From NCBI RefSeq assembly GCF_029626175.1, contig NZ_JARUBM010000002.1, positions 5,783,001-5,847,000 on the forward strand: a DNA stretch of 64,000 nucleotides, read 5' to 3'. Under the pieces are notes generated by a model. It saw only the letters and a list, made by a program, of their open reading frames with translations. It made no database searches and was not told the origin of the DNA. Shown piece after piece: positions 8,780 to 16,015 of the stretch. Position 1 is the first letter of the stretch; each line of letters starts with the position of its first letter. The position numbers were made by a program, and so were the translations under genes. This DNA comes from Micromonospora sp. WMMD1082 (lineage in GTDB: Bacteria; Actinomycetota; Actinomycetes; Mycobacteriales; Micromonosporaceae).

Positions 8780-9014
8780 CCCCCGACGCTAACCCCCCAC
8801 CCCACCCCACCCCACGCGCCCCCCACCCCCACCCCCGCCCCCACCCCCACCCCCGCCCCAGCGTCGATCTTGCACTTGTGGTCGCGACAGAAGGCATCAG
8901 AAGGGGCGTATCGGCGACCATAAGTGCAAGATCGACGGGGAGGGGTGGTGTGGGTGGGTGGGGTGGCGGCGTGGGGGTGAGTGGGGGGAGGGGTGGGCTG
9001 CTAGCGTCTACGGA
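8780..9014. repeat. divergent gap with C-tract, long inverted repeat and G-tract
   Basis: This is a gap between the divergently read DUF3866 gene and pafB. From left to right it holds the minus-strand -10 TAGCGT (8786-8791), a C/A-only low-complexity tract (about 8792-8861), and an inverted repeat with 23-nt arms at 8863-8885 and 8914-8936 (one mismatch, 28-nt loop). A G/T-rich tract (about 8937-9000) and the pafB -10 TAGCGT (9002-9007) follow. The C-rich and G-rich flanks extend the symmetry of the inverted repeat. The G-rich strand has several runs of three or more G and could fold into G-quadruplexes. Confidence 0.8.
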
Positions 9015-10004
9015 GTGTCGCGTAGCCGCACTGAGCGCCTGGTCAACCTGGTGATCTGCCTGCTGTCGACGCGGCGGTTCCTGACCGCCGCGCAGATCGC
9101 CGCGACCGTGCCCGGCTACGAGCACGACCCGGACGATGCCCGTGACCACGAGGCCTTCCAGCGCAAGTTCGAGCGGGACAAGGCCGAGCTGCGGGAGTTG
9201 GGCGTACCGCTGGAGACCGGGACGGCGAGCGCCTTCGACGCGGAGCCCGGCTACCGGATCGCGCGCCGGGAGTATGCGCTGCCCGACATCCCCCTCAAGC
9301 CGGACGAGGCCGCCGCGGTCGGCATCGCCGCGCGGCTGTGGCAGCACGCCGGCCTGGCCGCCGCCGCGTCGTCCGGGCTGGCCAAGCTGCGCGCCGCGGG
9401 CGTGGACGTGGACCCGCAGGCCACCCTCGGGCTGGAGCCGATGGTCACGGTCGACCCGGCCTTCGCCCCGCTGACCGCCGCCGCCCGCGACCGGCGTGAG
9501 GTCCGGTTCGACTACCGGGTGCCCGACCGGGACGCGCCGGACCGTCGCCGGCTGCAACCGTGGGGCGTGGTCTGCTGGCGTGGCCGGTGGTACGTCGTCG
9601 GCCACGACCTGGACCGCGCCGCCACTCGTTGCTTCCGGCTGTCGCGGGTGGTCGGCGCGGTGCGGGCCACCGGTGCGCCGGGCGCCTACCAACCGCCGGT
9701 CGGCGTAGACCTGATCAGTCACGTGGCCCGCTGGTCCGGCCCGACCGAGCGGGCCGGCCGGGCGGCCGTGCTGGTCACCCCCGGTCGCGCCGCCGGGCTG
9801 CGCCGCTGGGCGGTGGAGGTCACCACCGGGCCGGAGGCCGACCGGCTGGTCCTGCCCTACGGTGACGCCGACTCCCTGGCCGGGCATCTCGTCGGCTACG
9901 GCCCCGACGTGCGGGTGCTCGACCCACCCGAGGTCCGGGAGGCGGTCATCCAGCGGCTCAAGGAGATCGTCACCCGGCACGACACCCTGGCGGTGACCCC
10001 ATGA
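9015..10004 (+). CDS. pafB: WYL-domain transcriptional regulator PafB
   Basis: A 329-residue regulator with an N-terminal winged helix-turn-helix (about residues 1-80, SRSRTERLVNLVICLLSTRRFLT) and a central WYL domain (WRGRWYVVGHDLDR near residue 195). With PafC it activates mycobacterial-type, LexA/RecA-independent DNA-damage genes. GTG 9015 is chosen because TAGCGT ends 7 nt upstream and the protein then begins exactly at the conserved SRTERLVNL helix; the longer reading frame upstream is in the G-rich tract. It is coupled to pafC through two six-codon mini-ORFs. Confidence 0.92.
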   Translation: MSRSRTERLVNLVICLLSTRRFLTAAQIAATVPGYEHDPDDARDHEAFQRKFERDKAELRELGVPLETGTASAFDAEPGYRIARREYALPDIPLKPDEAAAVGIAARLWQHAGLAAAASSGLAKLRAAGVDVDPQATLGLEPMVTVDPAFAPLTAAARDRREVRFDYRVPDRDAPDRRRLQPWGVVCWRGRWYVVGHDLDRAATRCFRLSRVVGAVRATGAPGAYQPPVGVDLISHVARWSGPTERAGRAAVLVTPGRAAGLRRWAVEVTTGPEADRLVLPYGDADSLAGHLVGYGPDVRVLDPPEVREAVIQRLKEIVTRHDTLAVTP

Positions 10005-10038
10005 GCGCGGTGCACCAATGAGCGAGGTGGCGCGATGA
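10001..10038 (+). other. two chained six-codon mini-ORFs between pafB and pafC
   Basis: The pafB TGA overlaps ATG 10001 of a mini-ORF reading MSAVHQ-stop. Its TGA overlaps ATG 10018 of a second mini-ORF reading MSEVAR-stop. That TGA overlaps ATG 10035 of pafC, which begins MSGVAR. All three links are ATGA. The units look like near-repeats of the pafC start region. Confidence 0.7.
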
Positions 10039-11057
10039 GTGGGGTGGCCCGCCCGGCGGCACGCGCCGGCGCACGGACCTCCGCCGACCGGCTGGCCCGG
10101 CTGCTGAACCTGGTGCCCTACCTGCTCGCCCGCCCGGGCATCGAGATCGCCGAGGCGGCCGGTGACCTGGGCGTGACCGAGCGACAGCTGCGCGAGGACC
10201 TGGAGCTGCTCTGGGTGTGCGGGCTGCCCGGGTACGGCCCGGGCGACCTGATCGACATGGCCTTCGACGGCGACCGGGTGACCATCACCTACGACGCCGG
10301 CATCGACCGGCCGCTGCGGCTCACCCCGGACGAGGCCCTCGCGCTGGTGGTGGCGCTGCGGATGCTGGCGGAGACCCCCGGCGTGGCCAACCGCGAGGCC
10401 GTGGAGCGGGCCCTGGCGAAGATCGAGGACGCGGCCGGTGACCTGGTCGCCGCCCCGGTGGAGGTGCGGCTGCCCGCCGACACCGCGCGGGTGGAGCAGC
10501 TGCGCGCCGCGGTGGAGAGCGGGCGCGCGCTGCGGATCACCTACTACGCGGCGGCCCGCGACGAGACGACCGAGCGGGTCGTGGACCCGTTGCGGGTGCT
10601 GATGGTCGGTGGCCGGACGTACGTGGAGGCGTGGTGCCGGCGTGCCGAGGCGGTGCGGCTGTTCCGGGCGGACCGGATCGACGCGGTCGCCGAGTTGGCC
10701 GAGCCCGCCGTCGTGCCGCCGCAGGCCCGCCCGCACGACCTGAGCGAGGGGGTGTTCCGGCCCTCGCCCGACCTGCCGCTGATCACGCTGCGGATCGGTC
10801 GGGGCGAGCGCTGGATCACCGAGTACTACCCGTGCGAGCGGGTCGAGTCCGACGGCGAACGCTGGGTCGTCTCGCTGCGGGTCGCCGACCTCGGCTGGGC
10901 CCGCCGGTTCGTGCTCGGGCTCGGGCCGAACGTCACCGTCGTCGCCCCTGCCGAGCTGGCCGATCAGGTCCGCGACGCGGCGGTGGCGGCCCTTGAGGCG
11001 TACGCGAAGCCGGTGCCGGCCGGCGCGGACCCGGCGGCGGCCGACGGCAGGCAGTAG
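10035..11057 (+). CDS. pafC: WYL-domain transcriptional regulator PafC
   Basis: A 340-residue partner of PafB. An N-terminal helix-turn-helix (about residues 15-75, ADRLARLLNLVPYLLARPGIE) is followed by a WYL domain (VVDPLRVLMVGGRTYVEAWCRR near residue 185) and a WCX-type C-terminal extension. PafB and PafC form a heteromeric or fused activator of the mitomycin-inducible DNA-damage response, probably sensing single-stranded DNA. The ATG overlaps the stop of the preceding mini-ORF. Its TAG stop lies inside TAGGCT, the -10 box of the next gene. Confidence 0.9.
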   Translation: MSGVARPAARAGARTSADRLARLLNLVPYLLARPGIEIAEAAGDLGVTERQLREDLELLWVCGLPGYGPGDLIDMAFDGDRVTITYDAGIDRPLRLTPDEALALVVALRMLAETPGVANREAVERALAKIEDAAGDLVAAPVEVRLPADTARVEQLRAAVESGRALRITYYAAARDETTERVVDPLRVLMVGGRTYVEAWCRRAEAVRLFRADRIDAVAELAEPAVVPPQARPHDLSEGVFRPSPDLPLITLRIGRGERWITEYYPCERVESDGERWVVSLRVADLGWARRFVLGLGPNVTVVAPAELADQVRDAAVAALEAYAKPVPAGADPAAADGRQ

Positions 11058-11067
11058 GCTGGCGGCC

Positions 11068-11316
11068 GTGCTGAAGTGGATCGTGCTCGCGCTGGTGCTG
11101 GTGCCGTTGGTCGTGCTCGCGCTGGCCGTACGACCCGTCCTGGCGCGGCTGCCCCGGCTGCGCCGGGCGGCGCTGGCGCTGCGGCGACGGGTCGACGAGG
11201 CCGCGTCGCTGCGGGAGGCCGCGGAGAGCCTGCAGCAGCGCGCCGAGGGGTTGCAGGGTCGGCTGGAGACGACCCAGCAGCGGCTCACCCTGATCAGATC
11301 CCGACGCGGCGACTAG
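11068..11316 (+). CDS. small membrane-anchored coiled-coil protein
   Basis: An 82-residue protein with an N-terminal membrane helix (about residues 3-22, LKWIVLALVLVPLVVLALAV), then an Arg-rich stretch and an Ala/Glu/Gln/Arg helix likely to form a coiled coil (about residues 45-75). I do not recognise a named family. TAGGCT (11055-11060) ends 7 nt before GTG 11068 with no Shine-Dalgarno, so the message is probably leaderless. It lies between pafC and tatA, a spot where small membrane proteins are common in this clade, but its role is unknown. Confidence 0.7.
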   Translation: MLKWIVLALVLVPLVVLALAVRPVLARLPRLRRAALALRRRVDEAASLREAAESLQQRAEGLQGRLETTQQRLTLIRSRRGD

Positions 11317-11368
11317 CGGCATGATCCCTCCGCCTGGTTGACGGGACACGCGCGGTTGGTCGAGACTT

Positions 11369-11405
11369 CACCCGCCGGGGCGAACCACCACCGCCCCGGC
11401 GGGTG
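11369..11405 (+). terminator. perfect stem-loop before tatA
   Basis: A perfect 14-bp stem (11369-11382 with 11392-11405) and a 9-nt loop, in the 161-nt gap between the small coiled-coil gene and tatA. It lacks a U-tract. It probably ends the pafBC transcript. Confidence 0.6.
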
Positions 11406-11477
11406 GCAACAACCCTCGACGCACGTACGATGGGCTGCGGCACCACCCTCATCGACACCGTGCGACTGGAGCCTTCC

Positions 11478-11768
11478 ATGCATGCCCTCAAGCCCTGGCA
11501 CATCGCCGTACTCGTGGTCGTGCTGATCCTGCTCTTCGGCGCGAAGCGGCTCCCCGACGCGGCCCGTTCCCTCGGCCGCTCGCTGCGGATCATCAAGGCC
11601 GAGACGAAGAGCCTGGCCGACGACGACCGCGACCTCGCCGGCAAGGCCGACGCGCAGGCCGGCTACCAGCCGTACCCTCCGCAGCAGTCCGCGCCGCCGC
11701 AGCAGCCCTACCAGGGCACCGTGCAGCAGCCGGTCGTCGACCCGGTGCAGCGCGCCCGCGAGAACTGA
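11478..11768 (+). CDS. tatA: Sec-independent translocase subunit TatA
   Basis: A 96-residue protein with a short N-terminal membrane helix ([14 protein letters not shown], about residues 8-21). The conserved [18 protein letters not shown] hinge and amphipathic helix follow, then a Pro/Gln-rich tail. This is the TatA architecture; TatA oligomers form the passage for folded twin-arginine substrates. ATG 11478 places the helix at the expected position. A TACGAT box at 11420-11425 is a candidate -10 for a normal leadered transcript. tatC follows after 18 nt; no tatB is present in the window. Confidence 0.93.
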   Translation: MHALKPWHIAVLVVVLILLFGAKRLPDAARSLGRSLRIIKAETKSLADDDRDLAGKADAQAGYQPYPPQQSAPPQQPYQGTVQQPVVDPVQRAREN

Positions 11769-11786
11769 TCGCGAGGGCCGATCACC

Positions 11787-12737
11787 GTGGCCTTCGGACT
11801 CCGCAAACGCGGGCCGAGCAACTTCGAGCGGGCCGCCGACGGCTCGATGACCCTCGTCGAGCACGTCCGTGAACTGCGTAACCGGCTGTTCAGGGCGTCG
11901 CTGGCCATCCTGGTCGGCTTCGGTGTCGGCATCTGGGTGGCGGGGCCGGTCCGGGTGTTGCTCTCCCAGCCGTACTGTCAGCTGCCCGGCAGCCAACTTC
12001 CCGACGGACGGTGCAACTTCGTCCAACTCGGTCCGGCGGACCTGTTCCTGCTGAACCTGAAGATCGGCCTGTGGGTCGGGTTGATCATCGCCGCGCCGGT
12101 CTGGCTCTACCAGCTCTGGGCGTTCATCGCGCCGGGCCTGCACCGCAACGAGCGGCGGTACGCGTACGTGTTCACCGCGCTGGCGGCGCCCCTGTTCGTC
12201 GCGGGCGCGGTGCTGGCCTACTTCGTCGCCTCGAAGGGCCTGGAGTTCCTGCTTCAGATCTCCGGCGACGACATCAACACGACGCTGGACATCACCCGGT
12301 ACATATCGTTCGTCACCAACCTGCTGTTGTTGTTCGGGGTCGCGTTCGAGTTCCCGTTGATCGTGCTGATGCTCAACTTCGTCGGCATAGCCAGCGCGAA
12401 GCGGCTGCTCAGCTGGTGGCGAGTGGCGGTCTTCATCTTCTTCGCCTTCTCGGCGATGGTCACCCCCACGCCGGACCCGTTCGGCATGACCGCGCTGGCG
12501 TTGTGCCTGTGTGCGCTCTACTTCGCCGCGGTCGGGGTCGCGTTCCTCAACGACAAGCGCCGGGGACGCGGCAAGGAGGTCTACGCCGGCCTCGACGACG
12601 ACGAGGCCTCCCCGCTGGAGTCCGACCGGGAGCCGGTCGAGGTGGGACAGCCGGTCGAGACGGTCACCCCGGTCGACGCCCCCGAACCGGTGACCCGGCC
12701 CAGGCCGATCGAACGCCGCTACGACGACATCACCTGA
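11787..12737 (+). CDS. tatC: twin-arginine translocase subunit TatC
   Basis: A 316-residue protein with six membrane helices. TatC is the receptor for twin-arginine signal peptides. Diagnostic parts are MTLVEHVRELRNRLFRA (N-terminal cytoplasmic motif), FIAPGLHRNERRY and the FEFPLIVLMLNFVGI region with the conserved Glu. The last 60 or so residues form a charged cytoplasmic tail not needed for function in other species. The GTG start lies 18 nt after tatA, forming a tatAC unit. A stem-loop follows the stop. Confidence 0.95.
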   Translation: MAFGLRKRGPSNFERAADGSMTLVEHVRELRNRLFRASLAILVGFGVGIWVAGPVRVLLSQPYCQLPGSQLPDGRCNFVQLGPADLFLLNLKIGLWVGLIIAAPVWLYQLWAFIAPGLHRNERRYAYVFTALAAPLFVAGAVLAYFVASKGLEFLLQISGDDINTTLDITRYISFVTNLLLLFGVAFEFPLIVLMLNFVGIASAKRLLSWWRVAVFIFFAFSAMVTPTPDPFGMTALALCLCALYFAAVGVAFLNDKRRGRGKEVYAGLDDDEASPLESDREPVEVGQPVETVTPVDAPEPVTRPRPIERRYDDIT

Positions 12738-12752
12738 CCCGGCCCCTTCCGA

Positions 12753-12781
12753 TGAACGCCGCCCCGGCAGGGCGGCGTTCA
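12753..12781 (+). terminator. stem-loop after tatC
   Basis: A perfect 12-bp stem (12753-12764 with 12770-12781) with a 5-nt loop, 16 nt after the tatC stop. It lacks a U-tract. Confidence 0.6.
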
Positions 12782-12895
12782 CCGTGGGCGCCGTCAACCG
12801 CTTATGCATCGGCGCATACGAATGTAAGATTGCCGCTACAGCAGGTGGTGTACGCGGGCCGGCGGGCGCCCGCAGGATCGAAGGAGACCGGCCCA

Positions 12896-13999
12896 GTGAC
12901 GCTGTCGCGGACCCAGTCATCGCACCGTACCGGCTCCCGCCGCAGGCCGGCCCGAAGCTGGCGGCGGGTGGCGACCGGCGTCGCCGCGCTCGTCCTGGCG
13001 GCCGCCGGCGCGACCGTGACCGCCGGGCCGGCGCACGCCGACACCGCCGCCCCGGGCGGCTGCCTGAGCGTGGCGGCGACGGAGCGCTCCTGGCATACCG
13101 GCCCGGACCGGGGCGGAGTCCTGCGCGAGATCACCATCACCAACACCTGCGCCACGGCGGTGACCGGCTGGACCCTGGTCTTCGTCCTCCCGCCGGGCCA
13201 CACCTTTCAGCAGGGCTGGAATGCCACCTGGAGCGTCGACGGCAGCACGCTGACCGCGACCCCGCTGCCGTGGAACCGCACCGTGGGTGCCGGGGGCGCG
13301 GTGCACCTCGGCTACTCCGGCACCTGGTCCGGCAGCCCACAGGAGCCGGACTGCACGGTCAACGGTGAGCCGTGCGGCGGGCCGCCGGGGCCCGGTCCGG
13401 CCCCGGAGGTCACGCTGACCAGCCCGACGGACGGCAGCAACCTCGTGTCGGTGTGCACGGTGCGGCTGACCGCCGACGCGAGAGCCGGGTCCGGCACCCT
13501 CGATCGGGTCGAGTTCTACCTCAACGACACGCTCGTGGGCAGCGACACCAGCGCTCCGTACGAGATCGATGTCCCGCCCGGCCACCCGGCCTTCGCCGGC
13601 GCCACCCGACACACCGCCTTCGCCCGGGTCGTCACCACCGCTCCGGTCGCCACCGCAGACTCGCCCGCGGTCAGCTTCGCGCTGGTGCCACCACCACCGG
13701 CGCTGATGGTGATCGCCTGCCCGTCGCGGCTGGACGTGCCCGAGGGCGGCTCGACGACCATGGCGTTCGTGACGACGGCCTGCGCCGCCACGCCCGGGCT
13801 GACCCTGACGGTCACCGGCGACACCGGGATCAGCGTCTCGCCGACCGTCTTTCCACCCGGCAACCGGGAGAATCGGATCACCGTGTCCGCGGCGCCCGGC
13901 AGTGCCGGCGCGAGTGCCCGGATCACCGCCAACGTTGCCGGGTCCGAGTTCGGCTGCCTGTCGGCGACGGCCGTGGTCACCGTCATACCGTCACCCTGA
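12896..13999 (+). CDS. secreted protein with CBM2-like and Ig-like domains, no catalytic domain
   Basis: A 367-residue exported protein. GTG 12896 has AAGGAGA (12881-12887) at good spacing. A long signal peptide (Arg-rich n-region, ATGVAALVLAAAGATVTAG core, cleavage near AHA-D) is followed by a family 2 carbohydrate-binding module (about residues 55-155). That module shows ITITNTCATAVTGWTL, FQQGWNATW and LGYSGTWSGSPQEP. Next comes an Ig-like domain (VTLTSPTDGSNL, about residues 165-255) and a Ser/Thr-rich C-terminal domain. CBM2 modules bind cellulose or chitin. No glycosidase or oxygenase domain is present, so it is probably a stand-alone binding or adhesion protein. Confidence 0.82.
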   Translation: MTLSRTQSSHRTGSRRRPARSWRRVATGVAALVLAAAGATVTAGPAHADTAAPGGCLSVAATERSWHTGPDRGGVLREITITNTCATAVTGWTLVFVLPPGHTFQQGWNATWSVDGSTLTATPLPWNRTVGAGGAVHLGYSGTWSGSPQEPDCTVNGEPCGGPPGPGPAPEVTLTSPTDGSNLVSVCTVRLTADARAGSGTLDRVEFYLNDTLVGSDTSAPYEIDVPPGHPAFAGATRHTAFARVVTTAPVATADSPAVSFALVPPPPALMVIACPSRLDVPEGGSTTMAFVTTACAATPGLTLTVTGDTGISVSPTVFPPGNRENRITVSAAPGSAGASARITANVAGSEFGCLSATAVVTVIPSP

Positions 14000-14075
14000 G
14001 GCGGCGATCGCGCAGCGGAACGGCCGCGTCACCAGGCGGGACGAGGTGGCGCCGCGGGAGGCCACCCCGTCCGCC

Positions 14076-14161
14076 GTCCGGTACGGGCCGGCGGGCGGCC
14101 GGGTACCGTGCTCGCCGTCCGGTACGGGCCGGCGGGCGGGCGGGCGGGTACCGTGCTCGCC
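14076..14161 (+). promoter_or_regulatory. tandem-duplicated promoter of the lipid kinase gene
   Basis: Two direct repeats, 14076-14116 (41 bp) and 14117-14161 (45 bp). They differ by a GGGC-type expansion and end in the same GGGTACCGTGCTCGCC. The second TACCGT (14149-14154) is followed by 7 nt and GTG 14162; in the first copy the same position is GTC. So the whole leaderless promoter looks duplicated, with only the distal copy abutting a start codon. Confidence 0.65.
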
Positions 14162-15085
14162 GTGACCGCAGACGATCACCCCCCGATCCCCGACGGGCCC
14201 GTCGCCGTCCTGGCCAACCCGACGGCCGGGCGCGGACGGCACCGGGGACTACTGCCGGACCTGCTGGACCGGCTCTCGGCGGCCGGCCGGCCGGTGCGGC
14301 TGTTGCGTGCCGGCAGCGCGACCGAGGCGGAGTCGGCCTGCCGGGCCGCGGTCGCCGACGGCGCCGTCGCGCTGGTCGCGGTGGGCGGCGACGGCACGGT
14401 GCACCGGGCGGTGCAGGCCGTCGCCGGCACCCCGGTGCCGTTCGGCCCGGTCCCGGCCGGCACCGGCAACGACTTCGCCGTCGAGACCGGCTACCCGGCC
14501 GACCCCCGGGCGGCGATGGACGTCATCGCGGCGGCCCTGCGGGAGGGGCGCCGCCGGCCGGTCGACCTGGCGCGGATGACCGGGACCGACGGCACCGTCC
14601 GCTGGTACGGTGCGGTCCTCGCGGCCGGGTTCGACGCCATCGTCAACGAACGGGCCAACCGGATGCGCTGGCCGCGCGGCCCCCGCCGCTACGACCTGGC
14701 CATCCTCCTGGAACTGGCCCGGCTGCGCCCGCGCCGGTACACCCTCACGCTCGACGGCGAGCGGATCGAGGTGGACGCGGTTCTGGTGGCGGTCGGCAAC
14801 GGGGCCAGCTACGGCGGTGGGATGCGGATCTGCCCGGACGCGGACCCGACCGACGGCCTGCTCGACGTGCTGGTCGGTGGCCGCTTCGACCGGCGCACCC
14901 TGATCCGCGTCAAACCGCGCATCTACGCCGGCACCCACGTCGCCCACCCTCTGGTGCACACCTACCGGGCCCGCACCGTCACCCTCTCCGCCACCGGGAT
15001 CACCACCTACGCCGACGGCGAACGCTCGCTACGCCTGCCGGTAACCATCACCGCCACCCCCCAAGCCCTCCACCTCCTCCACTGA
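14162..15085 (+). CDS. diacylglycerol kinase family lipid kinase
   Basis: A 307-residue enzyme of the DAGK catalytic family, which phosphorylates diacylglycerol or a related lipid with ATP. VLANPTAGRGRHR (N-terminal nucleotide loop), AVGGDGTVHRAVQ (GGDGT signature) and PVPAGTGNDFA are all present in order. The C-terminal half has the GASYGGGMRICPDADPTDGLLDV motif typical of DgkB/YegS-like kinases. GTG 14162 is chosen over GTG 14153 because the TACCGT box ends 7 nt before it. Lipid specificity (diacylglycerol, sphingoid or phosphatidylinositol precursor) cannot be set from sequence. Confidence 0.88.
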   Translation: MTADDHPPIPDGPVAVLANPTAGRGRHRGLLPDLLDRLSAAGRPVRLLRAGSATEAESACRAAVADGAVALVAVGGDGTVHRAVQAVAGTPVPFGPVPAGTGNDFAVETGYPADPRAAMDVIAAALREGRRRPVDLARMTGTDGTVRWYGAVLAAGFDAIVNERANRMRWPRGPRRYDLAILLELARLRPRRYTLTLDGERIEVDAVLVAVGNGASYGGGMRICPDADPTDGLLDVLVGGRFDRRTLIRVKPRIYAGTHVAHPLVHTYRARTVTLSATGITTYADGERSLRLPVTITATPQALHLLH

Positions 15086-15102
15086 CCCCACGCCTTTGTA
15101 TC

Positions 15103-15163
15103 GCTGATCATGAAGTTAGCGGCGACAAATCGGACAGAATCTCCCGCTAACCTCATGATCAAC
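15103..15163. terminator. bidirectional stem-loop between convergent genes
   Basis: Twenty-nt arms (15103-15122 and 15144-15163, two mismatches) with a 21-nt loop, between the lipid kinase and the convergent HAD gene. The right arm contains the HAD stop codon. GATC lies near the outer end of each arm. Confidence 0.6.
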
Positions 15164-15929
15164 GCAGATGGGGGTGGGTTAGGGAGAGGACGGAGCCTAG
15201 GCCGTTGGGGCGGCCGGGGTCGGCGGCGGGGAGGACCAGGACGGCACAGCCGGCCCGGACGGCTCCGGCGTCAGCGGGGGTGTCGCCGACCATCAGCGTC
15301 TCCTCCGGGTCGACGCCGAGCAGGCCGCAGGCTCGCCAGAAGATCGCCGGGTCGGGCTTGCAGCGACCCACCTCGTACGACAGCACGAAGGCGTCGACCA
15401 GATCGGCGAGGCCCCAGGCGTCGAAGAGCGGCCGGAGATCGAAGCCGATGTTGCTGACCACGGCGACGCGTACGCCGGCCTCCCGCAGCGCGCCGAGGGT
15501 CGGTGCGGTGTCCGGGTACGGCACCCAGCCCGCCGGCACCAGCACCCGCTCGTAGAGCGCATCGGCGAAACCGTCGATGCCGGCGTCGACCGTCCCCGCG
15601 AGCCCGACGTACGCGGCCCGGTGGGCGTGCTCGTAGAGATCCCGGTCGGCCCACAGCTCCGCCAGCTGGGGCGGCACCCGGGCCGGTAGCGGCCCACCGG
15701 CGCGGCCGGCGGTGAGCAGCCGGTCGGCCAGAGCGGTGGCGCGGACCCGGTCCAGCTGTACGCCGCAGGCCGCCGCCGCGGCCAGCACCCACCCGCCGGG
15801 CTCCTCCACCTGGGCCAGCGTGCCGTGGAAGTCGAACAGCACCGCCTTCACCGGCCGACGGGAGGCACCCCGGCGGGCGGTGTCGTCCCCGTCGGGCACG
15901 GCGTTGGTCGGTTCGGCATGATCCGGCAC
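15159..15929 (-). CDS. HAD-superfamily hydrolase
   Basis: A 256-residue haloacid dehalogenase-like phosphatase. Motif I is VLFDFHGTLAQ, in which the second Asp of the usual D-x-D is His. VAVVSNIGFDL (motif II Ser), CKPDPAIFW (motif III Lys) and LMVGDTPADAGAV (motif IV acidic pair) are all normal, with a helical cap between motifs I and II. GTG 15929 is chosen because TAGGGT (15937-15942 on this strand) ends 7 nt upstream, the leaderless spacing. The substrate is unknown. Length and the C-terminal GDTP motif suggest a small-molecule phosphatase. Confidence 0.82.
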   Translation of the reverse strand: MPDHAEPTNAVPDGDDTARRGASRRPVKAVLFDFHGTLAQVEEPGGWVLAAAAACGVQLDRVRATALADRLLTAGRAGGPLPARVPPQLAELWADRDLYEHAHRAAYVGLAGTVDAGIDGFADALYERVLVPAGWVPYPDTAPTLGALREAGVRVAVVSNIGFDLRPLFDAWGLADLVDAFVLSYEVGRCKPDPAIFWRACGLLGVDPEETLMVGDTPADAGAVRAGCAVLVLPAADPGRPNGLGSVLSLTHPHLR

Positions 15930-16015
15930 GTCGTGCACCCTACCGACCCACCCCGACCGCCCCGCCGGACGGCCTTGCCAGGTGCCCGCCGTGGGCACGC
16001 ACTAATCTTGGGGAC
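15930..16015. promoter_or_regulatory. divergent HAD / helicase promoters
   Basis: Two outward-facing leaderless promoters share 86 nt. TAGGGT (minus, 15937-15942) lies 7 nt before the HAD GTG, and TAATCT (plus, 16003-16008) lies 7 nt before the helicase ATG at 16016. Neither gene has a Shine-Dalgarno. Confidence 0.55.
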
